Positions 40,567 through 49,032 of a stretch of 64,000 bases of DNA are shown here, one piece after another. The DNA is from Alphaproteobacteria bacterium Ga0077535. GTDB taxonomy: Bacteria > Pseudomonadota > Alphaproteobacteria > Caulobacterales > Aquidulcibacteraceae. The translations under genes and the position numbers were made by a program. The stretch spans positions 1 to 64,000 of the forward strand of contig LNEK01000018.1 of assembly GCA_001464425.1 (NCBI GenBank). The letters run 5' to 3'. Positions within the stretch are counted from its first letter, which is position 1. Each line of letters opens with the position of its first letter. Below the pieces are notes generated by a model. It had not been told where the DNA came from and made no database searches. It worked only from the letters and a program-made list of their open reading frames with translations.

Positions 40567-42582
40567 CTACCAGTCAACGAGCGCTTCAACGACCGGAATG
40601 CGGTTGGCTAAGGTCGGGCGGACGCCTTGCTTCATGACTTTGAGCACGCGCCTGAGAAATCGCCGGCCGCGATTTGTACCGGCCGCCGTTTCGGCGAGCG
40701 ACAAGAACAGGCGGTCGTTCGCAGTGATGTCTGCAAAGATGAGGGCTGATAGTTCGCGATTGACGAAGAGGTCGACAACGCCGCTACGCAACCTCGAACA
40801 TTGATCGCGACTGGACCAGAATGCGGGCCATGGCAAGCGTTGGTCGAGCATGGCCCACGCATCGTCGGCCATGCGGTTGCTGCTTGCGGCGGCATAGACG
40901 CTGTCAAAGCTGAGCTGAGCAAGTTCGGCGCTCATGGAGGAGCGCCAACCCAGCGCCCGGCTCAGAAGGTAAGCGCGAAGATAGACTTGATCCGTTTCGG
41001 CGACTGATCCGTCTGCATGCTCAACGGCTTTCACCCAGGGATCGTCTGTTTGCCTCGCTGGCAGTGAGTCTGGCGCCGAAGCACGGGCGATGGCGACCAA
41101 GATCCGGAAAGTCGCCGAGGAGCTTCCGCCGAGATAAGCTGCAACACCTGCCGTGTCACGGGACGCCGCTGAAATCCAAGCTTCCGATTTGGCGTCGTTG
41201 GGCGTACTGGCAAGTGCAGAGAATATGCATTCCGCGCCGAACGCCGAGGTCGCCGGGATCGCGAGATCTGTCCGGCCCGCAGCAATCATGGCCTCGACTG
41301 CACCGCGGGCAAGATCATGATCGACCGCCAGCGTGGCGATCGCCTCATCGAGAGACAACCCGGCCGCCCAAAACGAGCAGTCACAGATTATGTTGGGCCG
41401 GAGTTCGAGCGCGCGGCGGAGCGTGTCGGGCTGGACACGCACGACCTGCACCAGATCGCCCGGGGTTAAAGCCGAGAGCCCGGCAAGGGCGATGCGAGCC
41501 GAGAGATCGTCGCCGGATAGCATCTCAGCGAGCGCATCGGGTGCGCGTGTCGCAACGGCAGCTCCGATTTGTCGCTCGTTTTCGTCGAGATTTGCTCGGT
41601 CGGCAAGGTCGAGGTGGCGGAGCGCAAATCGAAACACGTTGTCGCTCTGCTCGGCGAGGTTCGCGATGGCGGCATTGACGACGAGTGACCGTGCGGCTTT
41701 TAGCGGAGTCTTGGCCAGATCGTTTTCCAAGACTTTAATGGCGTCATCGATATTGCCTGCCTTAGAGAGTGCTCGGTTCAGCAGGCAGAGCGAGGCAAAC
41801 GCTTCACGACCGCTAGCGGTGTCGCCGCCCACACGATGAAAGAACGAGCGCAGGCCTTTGCTGTTCGGTTGCGCAAGGTCGCCAAGCGCATCATCGACCC
41901 ACGGTAATGCAGGCGCCAAACCCGCTTCTACGGCATCGGGGAAGCGCGATTTTCCGGTTCGGTCGTCCGGGGGGATCAGTTGGAGATCGAACGCGCCGGC
42001 TTCATTGGATCGGTCCGCTCCGGAGAGGGTGCTAAAGCGGAAAGCGCGCCGCAAACGCGGCCATTGCTGTTCCCAAATTGCGAACAGGGTGCGCTCAGTC
42101 TCGGGATTTTGCGGCGCACGCGCAATGATGCGCGCAGTCGGTGCGCCGTAGATCGCGCCGATAAGCGAACGCGCCCATCGCACGTTGTCCGGTCCCAAAC
42201 CGGACGGCGCCGCCTCGTTGCTGAACGAAAGGACAGCGCCATAGCTTGACTGAATGGTGCGATCTGGTCGGCGGAATTGAGACAGCAGGGGCGTTAGCGA
42301 GGCCAGCGTCGCCAGGTCTGAGAAATCAATGAGGAGTGTATGGGTCCAGACGCATCCGGGGCGTGGCATCTCTGGCGCCGCCCAAGTGCGCGCAAGCGCG
42401 TACACGCCTGTTTCCGCCAGCGGATAGCCGGTTAGATAGCCCGCGTCATCGATGCGCGTTCCCGAACCGGAAATATCGCTCAGCACGAGCATTGTGCGCG
42501 CATCGCGCGGCTTCATCTGCATCGACGAGGCGAGCAACGTATGGCCGTCGGCGTAACCATGAAGAGCCTGGTGGAGCTTCAC
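40567..42582 (-). CDS. GAP1-like GTPase-associated protein of a double-GTPase conflict system
   Basis: A 671-residue protein. Its N-terminus, with LHQALHGYADGHTLLASSMQM and CVWTHTLLIDFSDLA, matches the GAP1 N-terminal domain found only beside bacterial double-GTPase genes. The rest is alpha-helical and probably holds the middle and C-terminal GAP1 regions. It is the last gene of a five-gene operon and overlaps the GTPase gene before it by 4 bp. It is predicted to bind or regulate the GTPases, or to act as the effector scaffold. No experiment on this protein is known to me. Confidence 0.82.
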   Translation of the reverse strand: MKLHQALHGYADGHTLLASSMQMKPRDARTMLVLSDISGSGTRIDDAGYLTGYPLAETGVYALARTWAAPEMPRPGCVWTHTLLIDFSDLATLASLTPLLSQFRRPDRTIQSSYGAVLSFSNEAAPSGLGPDNVRWARSLIGAIYGAPTARIIARAPQNPETERTLFAIWEQQWPRLRRAFRFSTLSGADRSNEAGAFDLQLIPPDDRTGKSRFPDAVEAGLAPALPWVDDALGDLAQPNSKGLRSFFHRVGGDTASGREAFASLCLLNRALSKAGNIDDAIKVLENDLAKTPLKAARSLVVNAAIANLAEQSDNVFRFALRHLDLADRANLDENERQIGAAVATRAPDALAEMLSGDDLSARIALAGLSALTPGDLVQVVRVQPDTLRRALELRPNIICDCSFWAAGLSLDEAIATLAVDHDLARGAVEAMIAAGRTDLAIPATSAFGAECIFSALASTPNDAKSEAWISAASRDTAGVAAYLGGSSSATFRILVAIARASAPDSLPARQTDDPWVKAVEHADGSVAETDQVYLRAYLLSRALGWRSSMSAELAQLSFDSVYAAASSNRMADDAWAMLDQRLPWPAFWSSRDQCSRLRSGVVDLFVNRELSALIFADITANDRLFLSLAETAAGTNRGRRFLRRVLKVMKQGVRPTLANRIPVVEALVDW

Positions 42583-43457
42583 GAGCCGTCCTCGTCAGCC
42601 GCCATAAGCCACGCGAGGGGCTCCGTCAGATCCTGGGTCTCGTGCGCGCCATTCAGGAGACGAATGCGTTTCGATGGCTGGTCGAGATCGCGCAGTCTCG
42701 CGGCATCGGGCTTCGTTGGGGCGGCGGCGTCAATTGAATCGTAATCGCCGCCCTGGGCGCTTAAGCCATAGACGCGCCAGTCCCACTCATCGGCGCCGCT
42801 TTCCAGATACTGGCGCAGCAAGGGAAGCTTCGTTGTGAGATAGTCGTGCGGACCCAAACCCTCGCCCGCGGCCTTGTCCCAAGCCGATAGCATGACCGCA
42901 ATGCGCCGCGGTCCGATGTCGAGCGGCGGCTGACGCAACGCCTGCAACAAGGAGACCAGTTGAACCTGCGTCGGGGCGAGGCGTGGGTGCCACGGAACTT
43001 CGGCGCCCTCCGTCACCGGAAGGCCAAGCATCTTCGACAAGGCCGTGTTGTCGACCACCCAGCTCGGAGCGCGAATGTCGTCGGCATGCACGAATAGGAG
43101 GATCGCGCCGGAGATGAGCAGATCGGCGACGGGGGGATCGATATCGCGTTCTTCCCACATGCGCCGATAGGCTTCGCCGGGAAGATCGGGGAAGGTGATT
43201 TGCACCGGTGCGTCGTCAGCGTCGCGGAGGGCGATGCTTACTACCTGCGCGCCATTGAGTTCGGTCCGATCCTGAACCTTTGCCTCACGCCAGCGCTTCG
43301 CGATACGCGTCAGGTAGCTAGTTTCGCCGGCCGTCAGAGAGTGAAACTTAAGCACGGTGTCGATGTCGCGCTCGATGAGAAGATGCCAAAGCGCAGCCAG
43401 GAAAGTGGACTTGCCGGATTCCGGCAGTCCCATGGCGATGATGGAGTGGTCAGCCAT
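42579..43457 (-). CDS. Double-GTPase family protein 1 (DO-GTPase1-like)
   Basis: A 292-residue P-loop GTPase. The P-loop is GLPESGKSTF (residues 10-19), the G3 motif is FPDLPGE (about 122) and the G4-like motif is LSAWDKA (about 212). The ATG at 43457 is chosen because the P-loop should start near the N-terminus; the longer frame runs over the end of the upstream gene. It overlaps the next GTPase gene by 8 bp. It probably works as a pair with that protein as an NTP-driven switch. Confidence 0.82.
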   Translation of the reverse strand: MADHSIIAMGLPESGKSTFLAALWHLLIERDIDTVLKFHSLTAGETSYLTRIAKRWREAKVQDRTELNGAQVVSIALRDADDAPVQITFPDLPGEAYRRMWEERDIDPPVADLLISGAILLFVHADDIRAPSWVVDNTALSKMLGLPVTEGAEVPWHPRLAPTQVQLVSLLQALRQPPLDIGPRRIAVMLSAWDKAAGEGLGPHDYLTTKLPLLRQYLESGADEWDWRVYGLSAQGGDYDSIDAAAPTKPDAARLRDLDQPSKRIRLLNGAHETQDLTEPLAWLMAADEDGS

Positions 43458-44466
43458 TTGCGCCGCCTGAGTTGCGATCGAAACGCCCGAACGCGCGGGG
43501 CGAGGGAGCGAGCACCGGAGCGGCGTCTTGCGACCAATTGGCGGCGCCAAGCCAGAAGGCGAAGAGGTCGGCGACGCCGGCGCCGCGTGCAACGACCGTG
43601 GACTCTGGCGAAGCAGCGATCTTGAACGGGCCGATCGTGTCGAAGGTCGCGCCGAACTTCTGCGTCAGCGTCGCAGCCAACCCCTCGAAGTCAGTGAGCG
43701 CGCGGTCGCGTTGTGGCGACCCTTCGACGAGGTCGAGCTTGGTGAGCACGACGGCGAGGCGCTGTCCGGTCCGCGCCGCGCCGGAATCCACCAGCGCCTG
43801 CAGCGTCATGATGGCGTCGCCGCGCACATTGTGCCGTGCGCCAGCATCGAGGAGGCGCTTTCCGTCTATCAACACGGTGATGGTGTCGGCTCGCATGAGT
43901 TCGGGTAGCGTCGGGGGAATGGCGGTGTCATCGGCCGCGGCGCGATATTCTTCGCCGGCGCGGTCGGCGAGCGCCACGGTCAGGCGCGCAAAGGGCTGGG
44001 TTACGATATCGAGATGATAGAAGCGCACCTCGCCCAGCGGCGTTCGGGCGGTGTCGGGCGTGGTCCGCCTGGAAGCTGCGCGCGCGTCGTGGCAAGCCTG
44101 CTCGAACGCGTGCAAGGTGAGCGAGCGTGCGAACGCAGCGCCTGCGACGGGACCGGCTTGGAAGAGATCATAAAGGCTTGCGATCAGGCTCGTTTTCCCA
44201 GCGTCGCTTGGCCCCACGACCGCGATCAAGCGCGCGTCGCCGGCGCGCAACAAACGTCCAACGTCGCCTATGCGCAGGGCATTGGCCCCGATGAGCGCGA
44301 TGCCGGCGGGAGTTAGCTCATCGTCGGTGTCGTCCTCAACCGCGCGCCCGTAGTGTGGGCAGTCGGGCAGTTCGAGGCCTTCTACGCAACGCCCGGTTTC
44401 TGCGATGCGGCAGTCTTTGTTCGCGCAGGTTTGCGCCGCATCGGCGGCGGCTTCATCGTCGGCCAT
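43450..44466 (-). CDS. Double-GTPase family protein 2 (DO-GTPase2-like) with an N-terminal zinc-ribbon-like part
   Basis: A 338-residue GTPase. Residues 12-40 hold four Cys (in CANKDC, GRCVEG and PDCPHYG), which could bind zinc. The P-loop is VVGPSDAGKTSLIASL (about residue 83), the G3 motif is ADRAGEE (about 168) and the G4 motif is LTKLD (about 240). The C-terminal 40 residues are low-complexity. The two GTPases of this operon are distant paralogues. The gene follows the helical-protein gene by 3 bp. Confidence 0.82.
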   Translation of the reverse strand: MADDEAAADAAQTCANKDCRIAETGRCVEGLELPDCPHYGRAVEDDTDDELTPAGIALIGANALRIGDVGRLLRAGDARLIAVVGPSDAGKTSLIASLYDLFQAGPVAGAAFARSLTLHAFEQACHDARAASRRTTPDTARTPLGEVRFYHLDIVTQPFARLTVALADRAGEEYRAAADDTAIPPTLPELMRADTITVLIDGKRLLDAGARHNVRGDAIMTLQALVDSGAARTGQRLAVVLTKLDLVEGSPQRDRALTDFEGLAATLTQKFGATFDTIGPFKIAASPESTVVARGAGVADLFAFWLGAANWSQDAAPVLAPSPRAFGRFDRNSGGANG

Positions 44467-44469
44467 GCA

Positions 44470-45576
44470 TCACCCAAACAGCGTCAAGAGACGCTCGCGA
44501 TAAAAGAGGTTTGCGAGCGCTAGCGGTGTGAGCGTGTGATCGGGATTGATTTCGGTGACTGCCGCCCAACCAGGGACCCAGGCTTCGCCGACGCCCGTTT
44601 CGAGTTGGCGTATGATCGCGAAGTGGATGGGGCAGCTAACCGGCGAGGGATCAGCCGAGCCGAGAAGCGCACGCAGCCACGCGCCATCTGCGGCGTTGAT
44701 GGTCGGCGCGAGCCTGATGGTTGCGGCATCGTCCACGCCGGCGCGGGCAAATAGCGCACTGATCGAGGGAGGACCGGGCAGCATCTCGGTGTGGTCGGCG
44801 AGTTCCTTGGCGAACACGAGGGGACGCGTTGCGGGCGCAACGGCGTCGAAGGCGCAATCGCAATCCCAGCTGCGCGCGCCAGTCAGCCACCAGAGCATCT
44901 GCAGTTCCTCGTCCTGCGTCCGAAGGAATTGATCGACCCTCTGAACCAGCGCCGTCTGCTGCTGCGCGAGGGTAGTGACAGCCGCCTGAGTTGCTTGCGC
45001 TGCAAGTGGAAAGGCATGGCGGGCGCCTTCCCAATTTTCAGCCTCAGTTAGTTTCTTCACTGCCGCTTCAAAGTTGACGGCGGGTGTCTTTGCGCTCGCC
45101 AACGCTGACAGAGACGGGCGTTGCCGGTTGGCGTCAGCGATGCGCTTCAGCGCGTGCTCGGCGAATGGCGCGAGATCCATCGGCAAAGGCGGCGTGCGCG
45201 CGCCGCCCATCGCCGCAGTAGTCACAGACAACGCGGCGGCTGCAGCGGTGTCGTGATCTGCGGTGTCCTCCATAATAGCAACCAGCGCTGCACCCGACAG
45301 AACTTCGAGTTCGCGGCCATTGCCATTCATCTCGAACGTTTCGTCGGCAGCTTTGAAGTGCTCGCGCAGAGCCTGCACGGTGTCGGCGTCCGGCGCCTGA
45401 CGCGAACGAAACGCCAGACGGGTCAAAGCCTCGACGTCCGCGCGGTCGGCGCTTTGGACAATGGCGCTGACGCCTGTCCAGCGCGCATCTCGGGCGGCCG
45501 CGTGATCGCCGATGCCAACCGTGGCGTACCAGCGAGCGAAATCGGTATGCATCGGGCGGGGTTGAGCCTCGGCCAT
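44470..45576 (-). CDS. GTPase-associated helical protein (GASH-like)
   Basis: A 368-residue, mostly alpha-helical protein without catalytic motifs. The N-terminal WYATVGIGDHAAARDARW and the central and C-terminal helices (MLWWLTGARSWDCDCAFDAV) fit the helical domain protein that accompanies double-GTPase systems. It is likely a structural partner or a sensor. It sits between the phosphoesterase and GTPase genes with 3-bp gaps on both sides, so it is certainly part of the same operon. Confidence 0.75.
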   Translation of the reverse strand: MAEAQPRPMHTDFARWYATVGIGDHAAARDARWTGVSAIVQSADRADVEALTRLAFRSRQAPDADTVQALREHFKAADETFEMNGNGRELEVLSGAALVAIMEDTADHDTAAAAALSVTTAAMGGARTPPLPMDLAPFAEHALKRIADANRQRPSLSALASAKTPAVNFEAAVKKLTEAENWEGARHAFPLAAQATQAAVTTLAQQQTALVQRVDQFLRTQDEELQMLWWLTGARSWDCDCAFDAVAPATRPLVFAKELADHTEMLPGPPSISALFARAGVDDAATIRLAPTINAADGAWLRALLGSADPSPVSCPIHFAIIRQLETGVGEAWVPGWAAVTEINPDHTLTPLALANLFYRERLLTLFG

Positions 45577-45579
45577 GTC

Positions 45580-46869
45580 TTACTTCTCCAATGCGGCGAC
45601 GTCGGCGGCGATTTGATCGAGGAGGCCGCGTTCTTTGGCGCGCTGCAGGGCGAGCGCGTAGCGTTGCGGTTCAGGCAGAGCCAATTCCTCTTGGCTAATC
45701 AGAGCATGGCGAAGCGCGATATCGCGGCGCTGGCTCACGGTCAGGTTCCAGAAACGGAAGATAAGATTGCGCGTGGGCTCATCGCTCATCGTGGCCTCTA
45801 CGTCGGTATCGGCTGGCGCCGGCGGCAATGGCGCCGAGGCGGCGGCGGCAGGCGCGGCGGCGGGTTGTGCGACGAAGGCGGGGAAGTCGATCTGATGGCG
45901 AAAAACAGTGTCGCCGGCAGTGGTGAGCATCGGCCTGAAGAGATCGGGATTGGATTGCCATTGCTGAAGACGCGCATTGACGGTCACGATCCGCGAAGCG
46001 CCGGCGCCGGCGACATTGACATCGATGAGGTTGTAGCCTGGTTGCCAACCGGTCTCCTGGCGATCGGGATTCACCGCGCCCGCGGCGAAGCGCACATAGC
46101 CGTCGTCTTTATATATACGCTGGCGATGCTTGTGTCCGAACAGGTGGATGGCGGCGCGGCCGCGGACGGCGTCGTCAACGTCGTCATGGTCCATGAACCA
46201 GTCTGGCGGGTGGTGGCTCATGACTAGATTGACGACGTTGTCGATCGGATCGAGCACGGTTTGGAGCGGACTGAGATAGAGACTTTCACGGGTATCGTCT
46301 TGTCCGCCAGTCCCTGAGAGCAGCGTGGATGTAAGCCCGTGGACGCGCAGGGTGACGCCGGCCTCGAGCGGCAAGTTCTGCTTCCAATAAAGGCGTCCGG
46401 GATAGACTTGGCAGCCAAAGCGACTGGCGAAGGCGTTGTAGGCGGCGATCGGCGCAAAGAGCGCCCGACCCGCGTCCTCATCCTGGAATTGCGTGCGCAA
46501 TTCCCGCTCGCGCCTTTGAGGCGCCGCGTCGGCGATCGCCTTTTGCACGTTCCGAACGCTAGGGGTGCTGGTGATGACGCTGCGGTCAACGTCATGGTTG
46601 CCGGGGATAACGAATACCCGCTCTATTGGGCAGCCGCATTCCTTCGCCAATTCTTCGAGCCAAGCCAAAGCGGCGTCGTATTCGGCGGCGGCGCCCCGGT
46701 ATGCGATGTCGCCGCCAACGAGGATGGCCTGCACCGCCTGGCCGTCCTGCGAGGCAAGGTTGCGGGCATCCTGCATGAGTTTGGTGCGATATGGCCGCTC
46801 CGGATCGTGGTCCGGATCGTTGCAGTCAGGCGACCTAAAATGGATGTCCGACACATGGAGCAGGCGCAT
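45580..46869 (-). CDS. Calcineurin-like metallophosphoesterase with a C-terminal adaptor domain
   Basis: A 429-residue protein. All metal-binding motifs of the family are present: DIHF near the start, GGDIAYRG, GNHD, SHHPPDW and GHKH. After a Pro/Ala-rich linker (about 315-345), a small C-terminal domain (EPTRNLIFRFWNLTVSQRRD to the end) resembles the adaptor domain of GTPase-centred conflict systems. It is the first gene of the operon. Depending on its substrate (nucleotide, nucleic acid or protein) it may be the effector. Its start faces the AbiE operon across 86 bp. Confidence 0.85.
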   Translation of the reverse strand: MRLLHVSDIHFRSPDCNDPDHDPERPYRTKLMQDARNLASQDGQAVQAILVGGDIAYRGAAAEYDAALAWLEELAKECGCPIERVFVIPGNHDVDRSVITSTPSVRNVQKAIADAAPQRRERELRTQFQDEDAGRALFAPIAAYNAFASRFGCQVYPGRLYWKQNLPLEAGVTLRVHGLTSTLLSGTGGQDDTRESLYLSPLQTVLDPIDNVVNLVMSHHPPDWFMDHDDVDDAVRGRAAIHLFGHKHRQRIYKDDGYVRFAAGAVNPDRQETGWQPGYNLIDVNVAGAGASRIVTVNARLQQWQSNPDLFRPMLTTAGDTVFRHQIDFPAFVAQPAAAPAAAASAPLPPAPADTDVEATMSDEPTRNLIFRFWNLTVSQRRDIALRHALISQEELALPEPQRYALALQRAKERGLLDQIAADVAALEK

Positions 46870-46891
46870 GAAACGAATCTTTAGTCCATTT

Positions 46892-46955
46892 GTCCGAAAA
46901 ATGCAGCACGCTTCGGACGGTTCCTTTTGTCCGAAAAATGCATCATAATTCGGAC
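46892..46955. promoter_or_regulatory. Two AbiEi-type operators between the AbiE and GTPase operons
   Basis: Two inverted repeats of 27 bp stand at 46892-46918 and 46929-46955, each with arms GTCCGAA and TTCGGAC and the same first half of spacer (AAATGCA). They are 37 bp apart. The second ends on the base before the abiEi start codon. AbiE antitoxins are known to bind two inverted repeats ahead of their own operon, so these are likely its sites. The phosphoesterase gene starts only 23 bp from the first site. Confidence 0.75.
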
Positions 46956-47618
46956 ATGACTGACCAAACGCCAGACGCCGACATTAAGACCCAGGTTCTG
47001 GACCGAATCGGTCTGGACTCTACCGCCGTTTGGACCCCAGCGGACTTCGCAGACCTGGGCAGTAGGGCGGCGGTGGACAAAGCCCTGCAACGACTGGCTT
47101 TGGCCGGCGATCTGCGGCGCATTGATCGGGGCCTTTATGACCGGCCTGCGCTCAACAAGTTGACCGGCCGGCCGACCGTCCCCGACTATCGGGCCGTGAT
47201 CAGGGCGGTGGCGCGCCGCGACCAAGTTCGATTTGTGGTCGACGGCATGACCGCCGCCAACGACCTTGGTCTGTCCAACGCGGTGCCGGCGAAGATCGAA
47301 GTGTTGGTTGACGGGCGCCTAAAGCCGATCCAGCTGGGCAATCAGGAAATTCGCTTCAAGACTGCCGCGCCCAGCAGACTCTATTGGGCAGGACGGCCGG
47401 CAATGCGCGTGGTGCAGGCGCTGCACTGGATGCAGGATATGTTGAGCACGAAGGAGGAGCGCGATCGCATCGCCGCGGTACTCTCACGCATTTTGGACGA
47501 CCCGGATCACGGTGCGGGTATTCGCGACGATTTGCGTGCGGGCTTAGCGGCGCTTCCAATTTGGATGCAGGAGTTCTTGCGCGATTTGATCATCGTGAAA
47601 AAAACGAGCTCGCCGTGA
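46956..47618 (+). CDS. abiEi: AbiEi antitoxin of a type IV toxin-antitoxin/abortive infection system
   Basis: A 220-residue protein. The N-terminal winged helix (residues 10-75: WTPADFADLG, AVDKALQRLALAGDLRRIDRGLYDRP) binds DNA. The C-terminal domain is the AbiEi_1-type antitoxin domain (VDGMTAANDLGLSNAVPAKI, then KTAAPSRLYWAG). The ATG at 46956 directly follows an operator, so the mRNA is nearly leaderless. The stop overlaps the toxin's GTG start. It both represses the operon and counteracts the toxin. Confidence 0.88.
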   Translation: MTDQTPDADIKTQVLDRIGLDSTAVWTPADFADLGSRAAVDKALQRLALAGDLRRIDRGLYDRPALNKLTGRPTVPDYRAVIRAVARRDQVRFVVDGMTAANDLGLSNAVPAKIEVLVDGRLKPIQLGNQEIRFKTAAPSRLYWAGRPAMRVVQALHWMQDMLSTKEERDRIAAVLSRILDDPDHGAGIRDDLRAGLAALPIWMQEFLRDLIIVKKTSSP

Positions 47619-48685
47619 CCGCAGCAGCCTATCAGCAAGTGATCGACGCTCCAGCGCGCGAGCGCCTCGATCTCTTTCTTGCAACGGCAAATCGGCTCGG
47701 CGCTCCCATTGGCAATGTTGAGAAAGACTTCTGGGTCTGTTGGACCCTCAATGCGCTCTATCACGAACTGCCCGCTGGCCCCCGCCTTCTCTTCAAGGGC
47801 GGCACTTCGTTGTCGAAAGCGTTCGGGCTCATTCAGCGCTTTTCCGAAGACATCGATCTCACCGTGTTTCGCGACGACCTGAATGAAACCGCATCGGTCG
47901 AGGAGCTTGAGCAGCTCTCGGGGAAAAAGCGAAAGGCCAAGCTTGAAGCGATCCGGGAGGCCTGCCGCACTCATGTTCAAGGACCACTTCTCACGGCCTT
48001 GAGTTCAATAGTGGAGGGCGTGACTAAGGGCGCCGGGCGGGTAGAGGTCGATGCAAGCGACGAGCACGGCCAGACACTTTTGATCTGGTATCCGGAAGTG
48101 GAACCCAGGGACGCAGGTTATGTTCGCCCCGTCGTTCGTTTGGAGCTGGGCGCCAAATCCGCGCTTGATCCGAGCCAGTCGGTGACGCTGCGTCCATACG
48201 TGGCCGCGGAGCTGCCAAACCGGGATCTATCCGTTCCCGACGTGCTCACGATTGAGCCGGTTCGCACCTTCTGGGACAAGATCGTCATCCTCCATGGTCT
48301 CAAGCGCTGGTTTGAGCGGCGAGGGGAGCTGCGCCAAGGAGGGGAACGGGTCTCGCGGCATTACTATGATCTGCATTGCCTGAAAGAGGCGGGGATGGCG
48401 GCCTCGGCGGCTGCCGACCAGGGCCTGGGCGCCGATTGCGTGCGCCATGCGCGGATGTTCTTCGACCGGCCGGACTTCGATCTCGCGAGCGCCGTCACCG
48501 GCAGCTTCGCCCTGACGCCAACGAAAGACATGGCCGACGCACTTGAGCGCGATTACGCGAACATGGCGGGGATGATTTTCGGGACGCCGCCCGCGTTCTC
48601 AGCTGTGTTGGCCTCGGTAGCGGAGATCGACGGCCTCTTGAATGCGCCACCACCGCAAACCAACGGAAACGAACCGAGCCCGTAG
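47615..48685 (+). CDS. abiEii: AbiEii toxin, nucleotidyltransferase
   Basis: A 356-residue DUF1814-type nucleotidyltransferase. Its motif I is FKGGTSLSKAFGLIQRFSED followed by IDL, giving the GS-x10-DxD signature. A later region, RTFWDKIVILHGLKRW, and SRHYYDLHCL match the other conserved motifs of AbiEii, including the Lys-based one. It transfers nucleotides to a cell target and blocks growth or phage. The GTG start at 47615 overlaps the antitoxin stop (GTGA); the open frame further up is a shadow. Confidence 0.9.
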   Translation: MTAAAYQQVIDAPARERLDLFLATANRLGAPIGNVEKDFWVCWTLNALYHELPAGPRLLFKGGTSLSKAFGLIQRFSEDIDLTVFRDDLNETASVEELEQLSGKKRKAKLEAIREACRTHVQGPLLTALSSIVEGVTKGAGRVEVDASDEHGQTLLIWYPEVEPRDAGYVRPVVRLELGAKSALDPSQSVTLRPYVAAELPNRDLSVPDVLTIEPVRTFWDKIVILHGLKRWFERRGELRQGGERVSRHYYDLHCLKEAGMAASAAADQGLGADCVRHARMFFDRPDFDLASAVTGSFALTPTKDMADALERDYANMAGMIFGTPPAFSAVLASVAEIDGLLNAPPPQTNGNEPSP

Positions 48686-48753
48686 CGTCGCAGGGGCTTA
48701 GGACCCCTTTGCAATTGGCCAGGCTAGGCCCTATACCCCGCGGCTCGCTTTGA

Positions 48754-48830
<77 letters not shown>

Positions 48831-48836
48831 AGAAAG

Positions 48837-48862
48837 AAGGCCCCAGCCATGGCTGGGGCCTT
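48837..48862 (+). terminator. Palindromic terminator after tRNA-fMet
   Basis: A 26-bp perfect palindrome with arms AAGGCCCCAGCC and GGCTGGGGCCTT around AT. A weak T-run (CCCTTT) follows. It begins 7 bp after the tRNA. Confidence 0.7.
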
Positions 48863-48922
48863 CGCCCTTTGGAGGCTCTATGCCGCGATGGAAATTACCG
48901 CTCTGTCGGGACCAGAGCGCCC

Positions 48923-48942
48923 TCCCGCACCCAAAAACGAAG
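48923..48942 (+). repeat. Near-copy of the tRNA-fMet 3' tail
   Basis: The last 11 bases of the tRNA and the next 9 (48820-48839) recur here with two mismatches, 103 bp downstream. As at the first copy, a strong hairpin follows. This may be an attachment-site remnant or a partial duplication of the tRNA tail. Confidence 0.5.
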
Positions 48943-48954
48943 TTCGGAATTGAA

Positions 48955-48990
48955 CGGCCCCGCTGGAAACAGCGGGGCCGTTTTGCTTTT
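48955..48990 (+). terminator. Rho-independent terminator
   Basis: An 11-bp stem, arms CGGCCCCGCTG and its complement, with a GAAA loop, followed by TTTTGCTTTT. It lies before the glycosyltransferase gene and would stop transcripts from the tRNA side. Confidence 0.85.
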
Positions 48991-49032
48991 GGCCGCCAGG
49001 CTCTAGAACCTGCCGATCGGGGACACGCGCTT

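Noticed and set aside
45121-46227. Plus-strand open frame of 368 codons opposite the phosphoesterase and helical-protein genes
   Set aside because: The minus-strand proteins have complete family motifs, while this frame reads as low-complexity sequence.
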